Source of the DNA: Eleusine coracana subsp. coracana
Taxonomy: Eukaryota; Streptophyta; Magnoliopsida; Poales; Poaceae
Direction: 5' to 3'
Assembly: GCA_032690845.1 (NCBI GenBank)
Contig: CM064424.1
Coordinates: 44,653,511 to 44,717,510 of the forward strand
DNA length: 64,000 nucleotides
A program made the translations under genes and the position numbers. The notes below the pieces were generated by a model, which was given only the letters and a program-made list of their open reading frames with translations, did no database searches and was not told the origin of the DNA. Below, one piece after another: positions 1 to 11,301 of the stretch. Numbering within the stretch: position 1 is the first letter of the stretch; every line of letters begins with the position of its first letter.

Positions 1-2264
1 GCTTGCATGGGGGCAGATGCGATGGGAAGAAGAGAAGGGTAGCGATGGAGGATGGCGGGGGCGATGCGTCGGTTGTATGCGAACTGGGGATTTGAGGTGC
101 TCGGCGCTGGCTGAGTGCGCGGCCAATCGAGAGGCGGGGGGCAAAGGAGGCACGATGGCCACGGGGTACAATGACTAGGACACAAGGATACTTTAAGGTG
201 CATAGTATTTGGATATGTATCTAATATGGATATGTGTTGGATATGTATTCATCAAGTATCCGAATAAATATAAATAGTAAAAAATCAGATACTTCAGCCG
301 ATATATATTGGACTAGTTTGGCTTGTTAGGGGATACGTTTAGGCTAGTATGGAACGATTCCTAACCTACCAGATGGCTGTGTACTGGCTCTCCTACCAGT
401 CTCATATGATTTATAGCATCTATGCACTGTTTTATCATGTTAATTTGGATTGTCTTATGAGCTTCTTCGACTAGGCTTGTAAGCTCGTATTATAGTTTAA
501 ATTATTGTTTTATTTTTTTTTAAAAGTAGAACGTATCCATGTATCATGTTTTCTAGAAAAATGACATATTAACGTATCCGTATCCACCAGATATCGATAA
601 ACATATCTGTATCTATGCAGTATAGCTAGGAGGGCTAGGAGGGAGCGCTGGAGCGGTAGCGATGGCAGCAGGGACGAAGGAAGGGCTGGAGCGGTAGCGG
701 CGGCGGCACAACCATGGAGAAAGAGCTAGCTAGGGTTCACAGGGGAGGATTCCACTTTTTATATTGAAGTAAATGGGTCCTACAAGGCAGCGACACATCG
801 AATAAATAAATATCGGACATAAGGATTCTACTGGTTCTTGTTCAGTTATTGTCTTTAGGTTGTTTTTTTAATTTGATTCGTATTTACAAATTCTATGTGG
901 TATAGATATATACATATCTCCAACAAAATAAAATTTCAAGTGATTTTTGGTATGAATATACAACGTCTATATATATAGATATGGATTATTGTTATCGATT
1001 TTTTTAAGCACTTACACTCATGTGAGTTGATTTTCTACTCAATCTAGCTTCAAAGTTCAAAAGTCATATACGGTTTTGTAGAATTTTATATGTACCATTT
1101 TATATGTCATAAGTAATAATTTTTCTATTATTTTTATCGTATTCTTATCATAAATATTTTTTTTACCTTTAATGTTAATAATTTTCACATGTAGTGTCGT
1201 TTGAGTGCTATGTTGTAAAATTAAGTGAAATGACACTAAAAAAATGCACAAATGTGAGAAGTACCGATATGAATCCCAATTCATCATGCAAAGAGAGATT
1301 ATTACAAACTCATGGCGCATACAAGATACTACTAAATCTCTATGAAGCCCAACATGCAAGACCAAGGTGGTGACCCAATAGCTAAAGATTTTTAGAAGCT
1401 TTAATCGATAGAAAAAATTAATTCATGCAGAATAAAATAACACTGTATTGCGATGTGATTTTGGACTTGAAAACATACTCTAATAAGAAAAGTTAAAATA
1501 CAAAAGTTGTAGACCTCGTCGAGACCTTTTCAGAACATATGTGGATCATATTATTTGAACTTCGAAGGTACGAGATATGGGCCCTATGCAGAGACCTACG
1601 CGGAGGAGTCTGAACCAGAATAAATATTTTTGCATCATAATTTTAGAAACCAAAATGGTAGAATTTTGACCTATATTAAATATCAAAGTTGTAGAACGTT
1701 TCGAGCGAGTTTGCCTCATTTGAACTTCGAACGAGGGATTTATAATTTTTTGAATTCGGTGCTTGATATGGAAGATATGAAATCGATTTAGATTCAATCT
1801 CTAACTTTGTGGGCGTATGACATATTTTTTGATGGTATGAACGTGTTCACCTAAATTTATAGATTATAGAGATTAGACTTATTATAATTTTGATATAATT
1901 TTTTTAATTAGCTGGCTATGTAAAAAATTAAAAATAGAAACTATTTATAATTTGGAATTCGGTTTTCCTCGAATGAAAACGTATTGACTAGCCATAAGGA
2001 AACGTTCTCGTTTCTTGTAAACGGATTTCTAAAAGCGTACTTCAGGTTAGCCACTTTCACTATTAACAGGCTTATTGGGCCATGCATTGTAACAGGTAGC
2101 GGGCTGGCTGGGCCAGACTAGCCAGGCTGGTCTGTTTTCTTCCCCTTTCTTTTTTCATGTTTTTCGTATTTTTTCAACAGGCCAAGCCCAAGTAAGAAAG
2201 GTGATTTCAAATCATTTCATTCCTATAATTTTACATCAGCATCTGGGCCCGGCTGGGTCGACTC
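1..2264. other. Intergenic DNA, no gene recognised
   Basis: This stretch is AT-rich with two GC-rich patches (about 1-170 and 640-740). No open frame resembles a protein family I know. Around 190-300 and 540-620 there are repeated, partly inverted near-copies of a GGATATG/GTATCC-type motif, which could be eroded ends of a small transposon, but I cannot define termini or a target duplication. The 1500-1780 stretch carries phrases such as 'aaagttgtag' that also occur in the leader of the gypsy element (about 10310), suggesting old retroelement leader DNA. The LINE 5' UTR may begin somewhere after about 2050, but its start cannot be fixed. Confidence 0.4.
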
Positions 2265-2383
2265 GTGGCTGGCATAGGTGGGTCGTGTAGTAGAAAGGAA
2301 GACAACGATGATCCCAGCCATCCCTCACTACTCCAACCTGGCGTTTCCTTCGCCCAGGCCACTCTTTCGCCACCTAAACCGCC
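2265..2383 (+). pseudogene. LINE ORF1, N-terminal fragment (left of gypsy insertion)
   Basis: This is a short plus-strand frame from an ATG at 2265. It reads through 'GVSFAQATLSPPKP' and is cut at 2383 by the gypsy LTR. Removing the gypsy element and one copy of the CCGCY target duplication lets this frame run without a stop into the ORF1 part that starts at 14595 and contains the first zinc knuckle. That continuity is the main evidence that the fragment belongs to the LINE, because the short peptide alone is not diagnostic. ORF1 proteins of plant LINEs bind their own RNA in ribonucleoprotein particles. The true start codon may lie farther upstream. Confidence 0.55.
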
Positions 2384-5300
2384 TGTAACAGAATCGGCTT
2401 ATCACGGAGCCGGCTCCGTTCGAGGATCATTCTCGAGTGACGTCAGACGCTACGACGTCCAATAGTATAACACATGATAGATGAAGATAATTACAAAGAG
2501 AACATAAATAGTGTACAGAGTTTTATATATATCCGAATTTATATTACAAACCAGAGTCTTTAAAAGTGAGGAAGCGAAGAGTTCAACGGAAATAAAATGG
2601 TCCAACGAGATAAGTAAGATACATTCGCCCTCTCACGAAGATTCACACAGAACATCCGGCTTGTAGGTGTTTGCTCAAACACCTTGCCGGCAATCAATGG
2701 CCTACTCCTCCTCATCATCGGTGCACACCATTCCCACTCGATGTTCCAGCAGTCAGGTTGCTGGCCTTCCCAGTGAAATCTCCCACCACAGTGACAGTCT
2801 CCGCCCTGGTCATCTGAAAACCACATAGAACGTCGTCCTGAGTAACTAGTTTACTCAGCAAGACTAACCCATCAAGGTGACCAACTACAGCCGACTCCTA
2901 GACATGCACAGGCTAAAGGGAGGGTTCATGTTGCCAAAAACCTGCCTAAGAATAAATCCTTAGTTTTCAAGTTTTAGCATCAGGTTAAGTTAATAGGTAA
3001 ATAGTAAATTTAGTTTGCACTATGGCTACAACAATAATGGTTACAATACAATTAATAATAATTTCTCAACAGCAATATTAAACCCTTTCAACCAATTTAA
3101 TGGCTTCCGACACTGTTCCGGCGGAGTTATCAAGCGGTACTCATTATTGTGAGGGGCAGCGACTCGAATCAATTTACATCTTACAGGAGAACCTGCTTGC
3201 ATGATCCATACGCGCTTCCAAGAAACCGCATGGAGCAACCTTTCGTTGCAGTACTACAAGGTCTTCCGGGTCCAGACTCCCCCGAGGAGGGTCCCCCAAC
3301 ATGATGCGCCCTGTGCCGCCATCCGTGGGTGGATTCTTCCCTCCCCTCAGCCCCAGTTCCACCAAAGAAGGGAGAAGGCTATCTTCCAACCAGGAAGTAG
3401 TCGTAGCTATGTCAGTTTACTGGGCCCATAACTCCAGCATGCAAATAGTACATTCGAACTTGATCCCATGGCCGGACACGAGGCGTAGCCTTAGGTGTGA
3501 CTCGGACGGGGCTACCTCCTTGAAGACAAGTTGTCCTTCCCTTTCCACCTAGTTACCCGTCCGGTCTTCATTTGTTATCGCGTGTCACCTTTTTTTTCCT
3601 CTTGACAATATTCCCAAGTAATAGTATTTTCTGATCTACGAGTGGTCTCGTTACCACTCGACAAATGATCGTTCTAAATTAAGCAGAGCAACTACCGTCC
3701 TGTGGCTAAAACCGGGTCAGGGATCCTACTGTAATTCTAGGTTTTCAAACAACCCCTGTAAACCTAATGCACAAGCAAGCCTACACACACCATCTAGTGA
3801 TTAAATAGAAAGCAGTAAAACTTGGTGGGATGCATCGGGGCTTGCCTTGAGCGGATTCCTGGTTAGCGGGGTCACCACCGGGTCCTTCTGGCTCCTGCTC
3901 GGGCCCTGCTTCCACGTGGTTCACCTCATGACCTATATGATGTAAATGCAATATTATGTATGAGAGAAGCCTCATGGCAGTCTAATTAAATAAGACTAAT
4001 TTTAATATGTCTGATGAGCTCGGGGTGTGTTGATTGGTTCAGCAAATATAACGTACAAAATGGAGGCATAAGGTGAGCGCGTGTAGTGTATTCCTTCATG
4101 GTTTCCAGTAAATAAACACGATAATTATGTATAGAAAGTACGGTGTGTGTGCAAGCTCATCGCAATCGATATAAACATGCAAGGTAGTACATGGCAATGG
4201 GTTCTGATCAAATAACGTTTTCAACATGTTGTGAATATTGCTAGATATATTGTAGATAGAGCTCTAATGTACAACTAAACAATTAATTTAATATGAAACC
4301 TTAGAGGACGAAAATTAATTCAACATGGTTCTAGCAGTGGTGATCATATGAGCTATTTACTATAAGTATAACATACTAAGAGGGATTTATGGGCCAAGTT
4401 TCATCGACATGCATGGGGTTAAGTATTTTAAATAATTAAAAGAAGGAAAAAGACAGTAATTTAATTTTGACTAAATTTCAAAGAGCTAACAATTGTCACT
4501 TTGCAGGTTGTTTATGCATGAAAAACTAGAATTAAATACCAAGTTTCATTAATTTGTCAATTATATAGAATTACTTATGAATTATTTAGTGTGTTGCCCA
4601 ATTAATTTAGTTCCGATAATAATACAAATATGGGAGAGGGTTTGATATTTTTCCCCAATAGTACATAATCAGAGGAGCACAAAGAATTTTGTATGACCTC
4701 GAAATACCTAATAACGAATTAGTTATGCATTTTACAAGTTTGCTAGTAATTTCTGGAATTTTGTTTAACACATAAAATGGAAAAAAATGGCTTTGGGCTA
4801 ATCAGATTAGGGCACACACAAGGACACACCGCACTGTGGCACACCAGATCCCCTGTGGCGCAACAGATCCGGCCAGACCAACACCAGGTCGAGCGGCAGC
4901 TCGGCCATGGCGGCCACAGCACGCCGAAGGCCGGCGGCGCGTCGTCAGAGTGGACCAAACGGCTCCGAAAAATTTCAAATAAAATACCTATGTGAAGCTT
5001 AGCTCGACGCGATCCCGTTTGAGGTGGTCCCAAGGAAAGGAGCTCACCGGAGTAGCCGGCGGCGAGCGGTGAAGCTCGGGAGACGTGTTGCGGTCGACGA
5101 ATTAGTATGGCTTGCACAGTGGGTTTCGAGCGACGAAACTTGAGAGAGTGGAGGAGGAGGATAAGGCGGAGAGTTTGAGCCGGCTGATCCATGCCGGGAG
5201 GGGCTAGAGCGGCGGTGCGGTGAGCTCGACCGAGCTCACCAATGGTGGGTACGGTGGGAGCAGAGACAGAAAAAAATGGGAGCAAAAAAAAATGGAAATT

Positions 5301-5925
5301 AGGAGAAATACCAAAACCGGGGACGGTATATCGGGTTTGGGGTGCTCAGGTCGACTGGGGAGGCCATCCGCCGGTGTACGGAGGCCACGCGGCGCATCGG
5401 CACCAGCAGCCCGGGCCCGCTCCGGAGGTTGAAGACACAGGCATGGCTGACATGTGGGACCCGCTCCTTTTTTTTTTGTTGGTTTTCAAAACAGCATCAC
5501 CTTCATATTTTTACAACTTTAAAATCATTGATCCTATACGAAATCTAAAAATATGGGCATGTTTATCATGAAGGGCACTATTTTATAAAAATACTAACTA
5601 TCACTAGCCCCTAACCGAATTTAAATAGGAATTTTGTGAAAGGAGCTAGTTTTTGACCCTTTTATCATTTATTTGCATCAGTTACTCGAATAAAAATCTG
5701 AAAAATTCCTAAAAATTCTAATTGATCATGGAGTCTAACATTTATTTTTGGTGGGGGTAAGTTCTATTAAAAATTTTAAACTTATAGTTCAACGGCAACC
5801 AAATCGACATGATTTCAAATTTGAATTTGATCAATTTAAATTCAAACTTCTATTTTAGGCTCTTATACTTGTGGGGTTTGATCCTAGGGCGTGTCATGGG
5901 AGTGCCTAACACCAGAGGTGTCACA
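2384..5925 (-). repeat. 3' LTR of the gypsy chromovirus
   Basis: This LTR is 3542 bp and pairs with 11302-14594. In element orientation it begins TGTGACACCTCTGG (5925 downward) and ends in TTACA at 2384. It carries 254 bp (4693-4946) absent from the 5' LTR. Divergence from the 5' LTR is uneven: about 5-9 percent by eye near both ends, but only about four differences in roughly 1.1 kb in the middle (about 3490-4690). ORFs inside it match no domain and are treated as chance frames. Confidence 0.93.
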
Positions 5926-5940
5926 GCTGTCCCCCCTTAA
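5926..5940 (-). promoter_or_regulatory. Polypurine tract of the gypsy element
   Basis: On the minus strand the sequence TTAAGGGGGGACAGC directly precedes the 3' LTR start TGTGACACC. A purine run next to the 3' LTR is the plus-strand DNA synthesis primer of LTR retrotransposons. Its position fixes the LTR boundary and the element's orientation. Confidence 0.85.
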
Positions 5941-5970
5941 AGAAATCTCGTCCCGAGATTAAAGAAAGTA

Positions 5971-6510
5971 CTACGGTTTACCTAGGTGCTGATGTAGGAA
6001 TTCGGGGTAGTAACTTTGTAGGAACTCTTCCGTCTTCCAAGTAGCCTCCTTCGTGGTGTGGTTGCTCCATTGGACCTTGTAGAACTTGAGCGTCTTCTTA
6101 CGAGTTACACGTTCCTTCTCATCTAGTACCTCCACCGGGCGCTCAGAGTATGTCAAGTCGGGTTGTAACTGATCCGTATTTTCCAGAGGAACGTCTACGG
6201 GTGTCTTTAAACATTTCTTGAGCTGGAACACGTGGAACGTGTCATGCACTCCAGCGAGCTCTTTGGGTAGCTGTAGTTTGTAGGCTATAGGTCCGCATCT
6301 TGCGAGGATTGGGTAGGGGCCGATATAGCGGGGTGCTAACTTCCCACTTATCCCAAATCGCTGCACACCTTTAGTTGGTGATACTCGGAGATAGACCATA
6401 TCACTGACTTTAAACTCCAACAGGCGACGTCTCTTATCTGCAAAACTTTTCTGCCTGGATTTAGCTGCTCATAGATTAGACTGGATTTCTAGTACTTTCT
6501 CTTCAGCTTG
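5971..6510 (-). pseudogene. Gypsy pol C-terminus with chromodomain
   Basis: The continuous 149-codon part (6420-5971) contains the integrase C-terminal GPY/F-type module ('APRYIGPYPILARCG') followed by a chromodomain-like segment ('FYKVQWSNHTTKEATWKTEE') and the natural pol stop. The upstream stretch 6510-6421 links in frame to integrase but is interrupted by two stops (TAG after FGPELV and TGA after 'IQSNL'). Chromodomains of chromoviral integrases steer insertion towards modified chromatin. The aromatic residues (FYKVQW, W in EATW) are still visible. Confidence 0.88.
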
Positions 6511-8574
6511 CTACACTAATTCTGGGCCGAATATTACTCTCTCCCCTGATTCTGACCAACTCAACGGTGTGCGACATCGGCGACCATATAGAGCCTCGAA
6601 TGGCATCATTTTGATGCTCTCTTGGTAACTATTGTTGTATGCAAACTCGGCCAATGGTAAACACTCATCCCATTTCTTGCTGTGATTTAAGACGTAGGCT
6701 CTCAACATGTCCTCTAATATTTGGTTCACCCTTTCTGTCTGACCGTCCTTTTGGGGGTGGTATGCCAAACCTTTAATTAACTTCGTGCCCAATGATGTAT
6801 GGAGCTGCTCCCAGAAGCGTCCAATAAACTGGGAACCTCTATCCAACATGATGGTCTTGGGCACACCATGCAAGCAGAGAATTCGATCGATGTATATCTG
6901 TGCATATTGTTGCATTCGGAATCGGGTGGACACCGGTATGAAGTGTGCAACCTTGGTCAGCCGATCAACAATAACCCAGATAGAGTCAAACTTTTGTGAC
7001 GTCGGTGGCAATCCAACAATGAAATCCATGCTGGTGTTGTCCCATTTCCAAGCTGGAACACTCAGGGGTTGCAGTAGGCCTGCCTTCTTCAGATGATCGG
7101 CCTTGACTCGACGACAGGTATCACACTCTGTGACATAACGTGCTATTTCTCTCTTCATACGAGTCCACCAGTACCTAGATCTTAAGTCGTGGTACATCTT
7201 ATTGCTTCCTGGGTGCAGGGAGTACTTCGCGACATGAGCCTCGTCCAAAATCTTCTTGCAAAGTTCTTGATTCTTAGGCACTACTAGGCGATCCTTGAAC
7301 CATAACACACCTTCTACATCTTCCCGAAAACACTGGACTTTAGCATCGCCCTCCTTTAGTCTCCTTCTAAGGTGTGCCATGCCAACATCGTCCTTCTGCG
7401 CTTCTACTATCTCTTCTCGCAAGGTAGGTACCAACGCTAGGTTATAGAGAGCTCCGTGAGGTGTTACCCGGACATAGTGACCATCCTGCCCTTGTGGGCT
7501 GACCATCATACGGTGGCACTGAGCCTTACGACTTAGTGCATCAGCCATGACATTTGCTTTTCCGGGGTGGTAATGCACTTCCAGCTCATAGTCTTTAATC
7601 AATTCCAACCAACGACGTTGCCTCATGTTCAGATGATCTTGAGTGAAGATGTACTTCAAGCTTTTGTGATCGGTGTAGATACGAATTAGATTACCAAGCA
7701 GGTAGTGTCTCCACATCTTTAACGCTAGTACCACTGCTGCCAATTCCATATCATGTGCAGGATAATTCTGCTCATGCTTCCTCAGTTGCTTGGACCTATA
7801 AGCGATGACTCTACCGTCTTGCATGAGCACGCACCCTAATCTAATACCCGAAGCATCGCAATAGACATCAAACCGTTTCCCCAGGTCCGGTTGAGCTAAT
7901 ACTGGGGCAGTCGTGAGATGCTTCTTTAGGGTTTGAAAAGCGTTCTCGTAGCCTTGATCCCACACAAATTTCTTTTCCTTCTTCAATAGCTCAGTCATGG
8001 GTTTTGCAATCTTGGAGAAATTTGGGATGAAACGACGGTAGTAACCAGCCAATCCAAGGAAACTATGTATGTGAAATACGGTCTTTGGTGTCTTCCAGTT
8101 CAGTACATCTCTTACTTTGCTAGGATCTACTGCTATGCCTTCTTCTGAGATGACATGGCCCAGAAATGGTACTTGCTTCAACCAAAACTCGCACTTGCTA
8201 AACTTAGCATATAGCTGATGTTCCCTTAACCTCTGTAGCACAATGCAGAGATGCTCTGCATGTTCTTCTTCTAACTTGGAGTAGACGAGTATGTCATCAA
8301 TAAACACCACTACAAATTTATCCAGCTCTGGCATGAACACCGAGTTCATGAGATACATGAAGTGTGTCGGTGTATTTGTCAAACCAAAGGACATCACTAA
8401 GTACTCATAGAGTCCATACCGAGTGGAGAAGGCTGTCTTGGGGATATCTTCGGCATGGACCTTAATTTGGTGGTATCCAGATCGCAGATCGATCTTGGAG
8501 AAAACCTTGGCTCCAATTAGCTGATCAAAGAGAATATCAATACGGGGCAGTGGGTACTTGTTCTTGATAGTCAC
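6511..8574 (-). pseudogene. Gypsy pol: reverse transcriptase, RNase H, integrase
   Basis: The 687-codon frame holds, in order: RT palm ('KIDLRSGYHQIKV' near residue 27 and catalytic FIDDI at residues 91-95), RNase H ('DVYCDASG' and 'YTDHKSLKYIF'), the HHCC integrase zinc domain ('LHPGSNKMYHDLRSRYWW' to 'CDTC'), and the integrase core with D-D-E visible at MDFIVG, LDRGSQF and TERVNQ. The frame is open throughout. It is separated from the upstream gag-PR-RT frame only by one in-frame TGA in the RT motif after 'LRLCVDY', where the family usually has Arg. This looks like a CGA-to-TGA change as expected from methylated-cytosine decay. Plus-strand ORFs here are antisense shadows. Confidence 0.93.
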
Positions 8575-8586
8575 GGCATTGAGTGG

Positions 8587-10200
8587 TCAGTAATCCACAC
8601 ATAGCCTCAAGGTCTCATCCTTCTTCTTTAGAAACAATGCCGGACAGCCCCAAGGTGAAGAACTTGGTCGAATAAACCCTTTATCTAGTAGTTCCTTCAG
8701 TTGCCTCTTCAACTCTGCTAGCTCCCTAGGTGCCATTTTATACGGCCTCTTGGATATGGGTGTTGTTCCCGGCTGAAGCTCAATCTTGAATTCAACATCC
8801 CGATCCGGAGGTAATCCAGGGAGATCATCAGGGAACACATCTAGAAACTCGTTAACCACTAGGATGTCTCTTACTTGTTTGGTTGTGGTGTGGTGAACTA
8901 CAGGTGCAGCCAGTTGTGGGGGTACTACTCGAAAACTGGTGCTGCCATGGGTGGGAGAATTTAGGTGTACGGTGTAAGCGTCTATGTCTAACACCACCTT
9001 GTGTCGTCTCATCCAAGGCATGCCCAAAATAATGTCAATGTTGCTCCCATCTAAGACCATGCATTTAGTAGAGTAAACCTTTGTTCCTAGGGTTATGGGG
9101 AGTTTCTCAATTTCATAGAGAGCAGGGGTTTGCCCACCAGCTGATCTAATGGTATATCTTGTTTTCATAAGGGTACAAGGCAGCTGGTGTTTATCAATGA
9201 AGAACCCACTGACAAAACTATGTGATGCCCCAGAATCAAATAGAATAAGCGTAGAATGGCCTCGAACAGAGAACATACCAGCGAGGATGGGGCTGTTCTC
9301 CAAAATCTCCTCCAGAGTGGTATTGTTCACGCGGCCCGAGCGGATGGGTCTCCTTGTTGTTGCGATTGTTGTTGCCGCTGTTGTTGTTGTTCCTCCGGGG
9401 GTTCTGGCCCATGTTCCTCTTGGGGAAGGTGCACTCCCTCGAAAAATGTCCAAGACGACCGCAGTTGTAACAGGGAAAAGGCCCTGTCTGGGTGTTCTGC
9501 TGTTGCTGTGGATGATACCCGCCTTGGTTCTGCTGCTGACGGGGTGCCTGGGGTCACTGCTGAGACTGCTGGGGTGGACGTGGAAATGGTGCTGACACGG
9601 GGGTGGAATGATACCTCTGTCCCGAGGGATCCGTGTACACCATGCGATACTTCTGTGGGGCCCACCGGATGACCCCATGGCACTAGCGGATCTCTTCCGC
9701 TCTGCCATCACCTTGCGGAACCCATCCTCTGCAATGATAGCATTGTTGACAAACTCGGCGAATGTGCCGCCCATGTTGAGGTTGAGGCGGTCTTGCAACT
9801 CTGCACTGAGTCCCTCCAAGAATCGGTCCTTACGCTTGGTGGAGGTGTCTACCTGTCCGGGAGCGTAGAGCGCCATGCGGTTGAACTCCTTGCAGTATTC
9901 TTCGACACTGCGGTTGCCTTGTTTCAGGGCTGCGAACTCCTGTGCTTTCCTACGAATAAGCCCACAGGGATATAGTGTGCACGGAACACTGTCTTGAATT
10001 CGTCCCAAGTAATCTGCGGGTTCTCCCTAACTGAGGCGACATGGTTGGCCCACCATGCCCCAGCTGCACCATGCAGCTGCTATGCCATGAACAACGTCTT
10101 CTGCACAGGCGTGCAGTTGAGAAGTCCAAACTTGGACTCGAGCATGCGGAGGAAGTTTTCAGCCTCCAACAAATTCTTAGAACTCAAGATACGCAATTTA
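8587..10200 (-). pseudogene. Gypsy gag, protease and RT N-terminus
   Basis: The minus-strand frame from about 10008 to 8587 encodes the gag retrotrans_gag region ('EEYCKEFNRMALYAPGQ', 'FLEGLSAELQDRL'), then an aspartic protease ('LILFDSGASHSFVS'; DSG catalytic triad intact) and the RT entry ('KRPYKMAPRELAELKRQLKE', 'GFIRPSSSPWG'). Between gag and protease the frame is wrong: the CCHC knuckle CYNCGRLGHFSREC is readable at about 9430-9475 only in another frame, so compensating indels surround it. Gag upstream of 10008 ('LHGAAGAWWANH', 'ENPQITWDEFK') is recognisable in a shifted frame to about 10200 with a stop. The extreme gag N-terminus was not found. Confidence 0.85.
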
Positions 10201-11286
10201 TACTACCGATCACTTTCCTGAACCGAGTTTCTAGATAGAACTGGGTGACTCTGAATATCTTCCCATAGCACTATCTTCCAGGTTCCAAACCTAAAAACTT
10301 AAGCTACCAAAGTTGTAGAGAATTTCATAAGCTTTCTAGGGAGTGCTCATACAACCTCAGAGGTGGTCCGAGCAAAAAGTTATGAATTTTGCAAGATAGG
10401 TCATGACTCTGAATTTCAGATTGACGTCTCTTTGAAGTGCTAACTCGGACATACCCAAAATGGCATTATCCGGACAATTTCAAAACCAAACTCTTTGTTG
10501 GATGTCCAGAGGGTTTGTTCATGATGTCATCAAGTATCTATTTGCATGAATTTGGCTTTCGAGTGAGGAGATATAGATTCTTATGTGGGTGACATGCTAG
10601 CTGAAATTTCAGTTTTCCTCAATGAATTAATGCTCCAATATTCTACATGAATGCATATGCTTTCGGCCTACACCTTCTCACAAAAATAAAATTTGGCCAT
10701 GAATAGGACCATACGTGTAGTCGGTGGCAGACGATCTCTCAAGTTAGTCGTAATCTACATGTTTCTTATGCGAATCGTGGTTAGCGTACCTGTAGAAAAA
10801 TTCCATCCAACCAACCACATTTCAGGCAATTGATAGATAGATAGATAGATAATATTTGACAGGAATTTAAATACACCCCGTATCATTCCATACGGGCTGC
10901 ACCCCAGGTAGGCCGCTTCCTGGAGAAAAGCGTCCACGATCTACATCACGTGACGGGACGTTCACCATGGCGTCGATGACCTGGACGGCCCCATATGTTC
11001 CGAAGAACGGGGACTCCCTTTAACCAACTTGTATAGGGATCCTCGTGACAATCCGAAGACCGGAGAGTACGAGCATTTCGCAACTTACCTTCTTACCTGA
11101 GCGTAGGTGCGTCGTTACGGAATAGTAAGTTTTGCATTAATATAAATCTAGGCCTATGTTGCAGTCAGAAGTTAGCTTGCCACCTGTTCATAACTATTAT
11201 AGACCTAATGGGCACGTTCCTCACACGTTCATAATATGTTATTTTTTTGAAAATATGTCTTTGAATGTTGCACTATTCCTGAGATA
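10201..11286 (-). other. Gypsy untranslated leader between PBS and gag
   Basis: About 1.1 kb between the primer-binding site and recognisable gag. It contains no convincing coding frame. A short tetranucleotide run (ATAG/GATA) occurs at about 10832-10850. The gag N-terminus expected at the left side is missing or too diverged to see. Confidence 0.6.
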
Positions 11287-11298
11287 GCTCTGATACCA
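11287..11298 (-). promoter_or_regulatory. Primer-binding site, initiator Met-tRNA type
   Basis: On the minus strand TGGTATCAGAGC follows the 5' LTR end after a 3-nt gap (11299-11301). This string is complementary to the 3' end of plant initiator methionine tRNA, the usual primer of plant gypsy and copia elements. It proves that the right-hand LTR is the 5' LTR. Confidence 0.93.
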
Positions 11299-11301
11299 CG
11301 C

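Noticed and set aside
4743..5571. Overlapping frames of 70-180 codons in the gypsy 3' LTR, with counterparts at 13774-14214
   Set aside because: Located within an LTR, on both strands, not conserved in frame between the two LTRs.
9149..9868. Plus-strand frames of 86-148 codons
   Set aside because: Antisense to gypsy gag and protease. Cys-rich composition comes from the Gln/Asn-rich gag linker read backwards.
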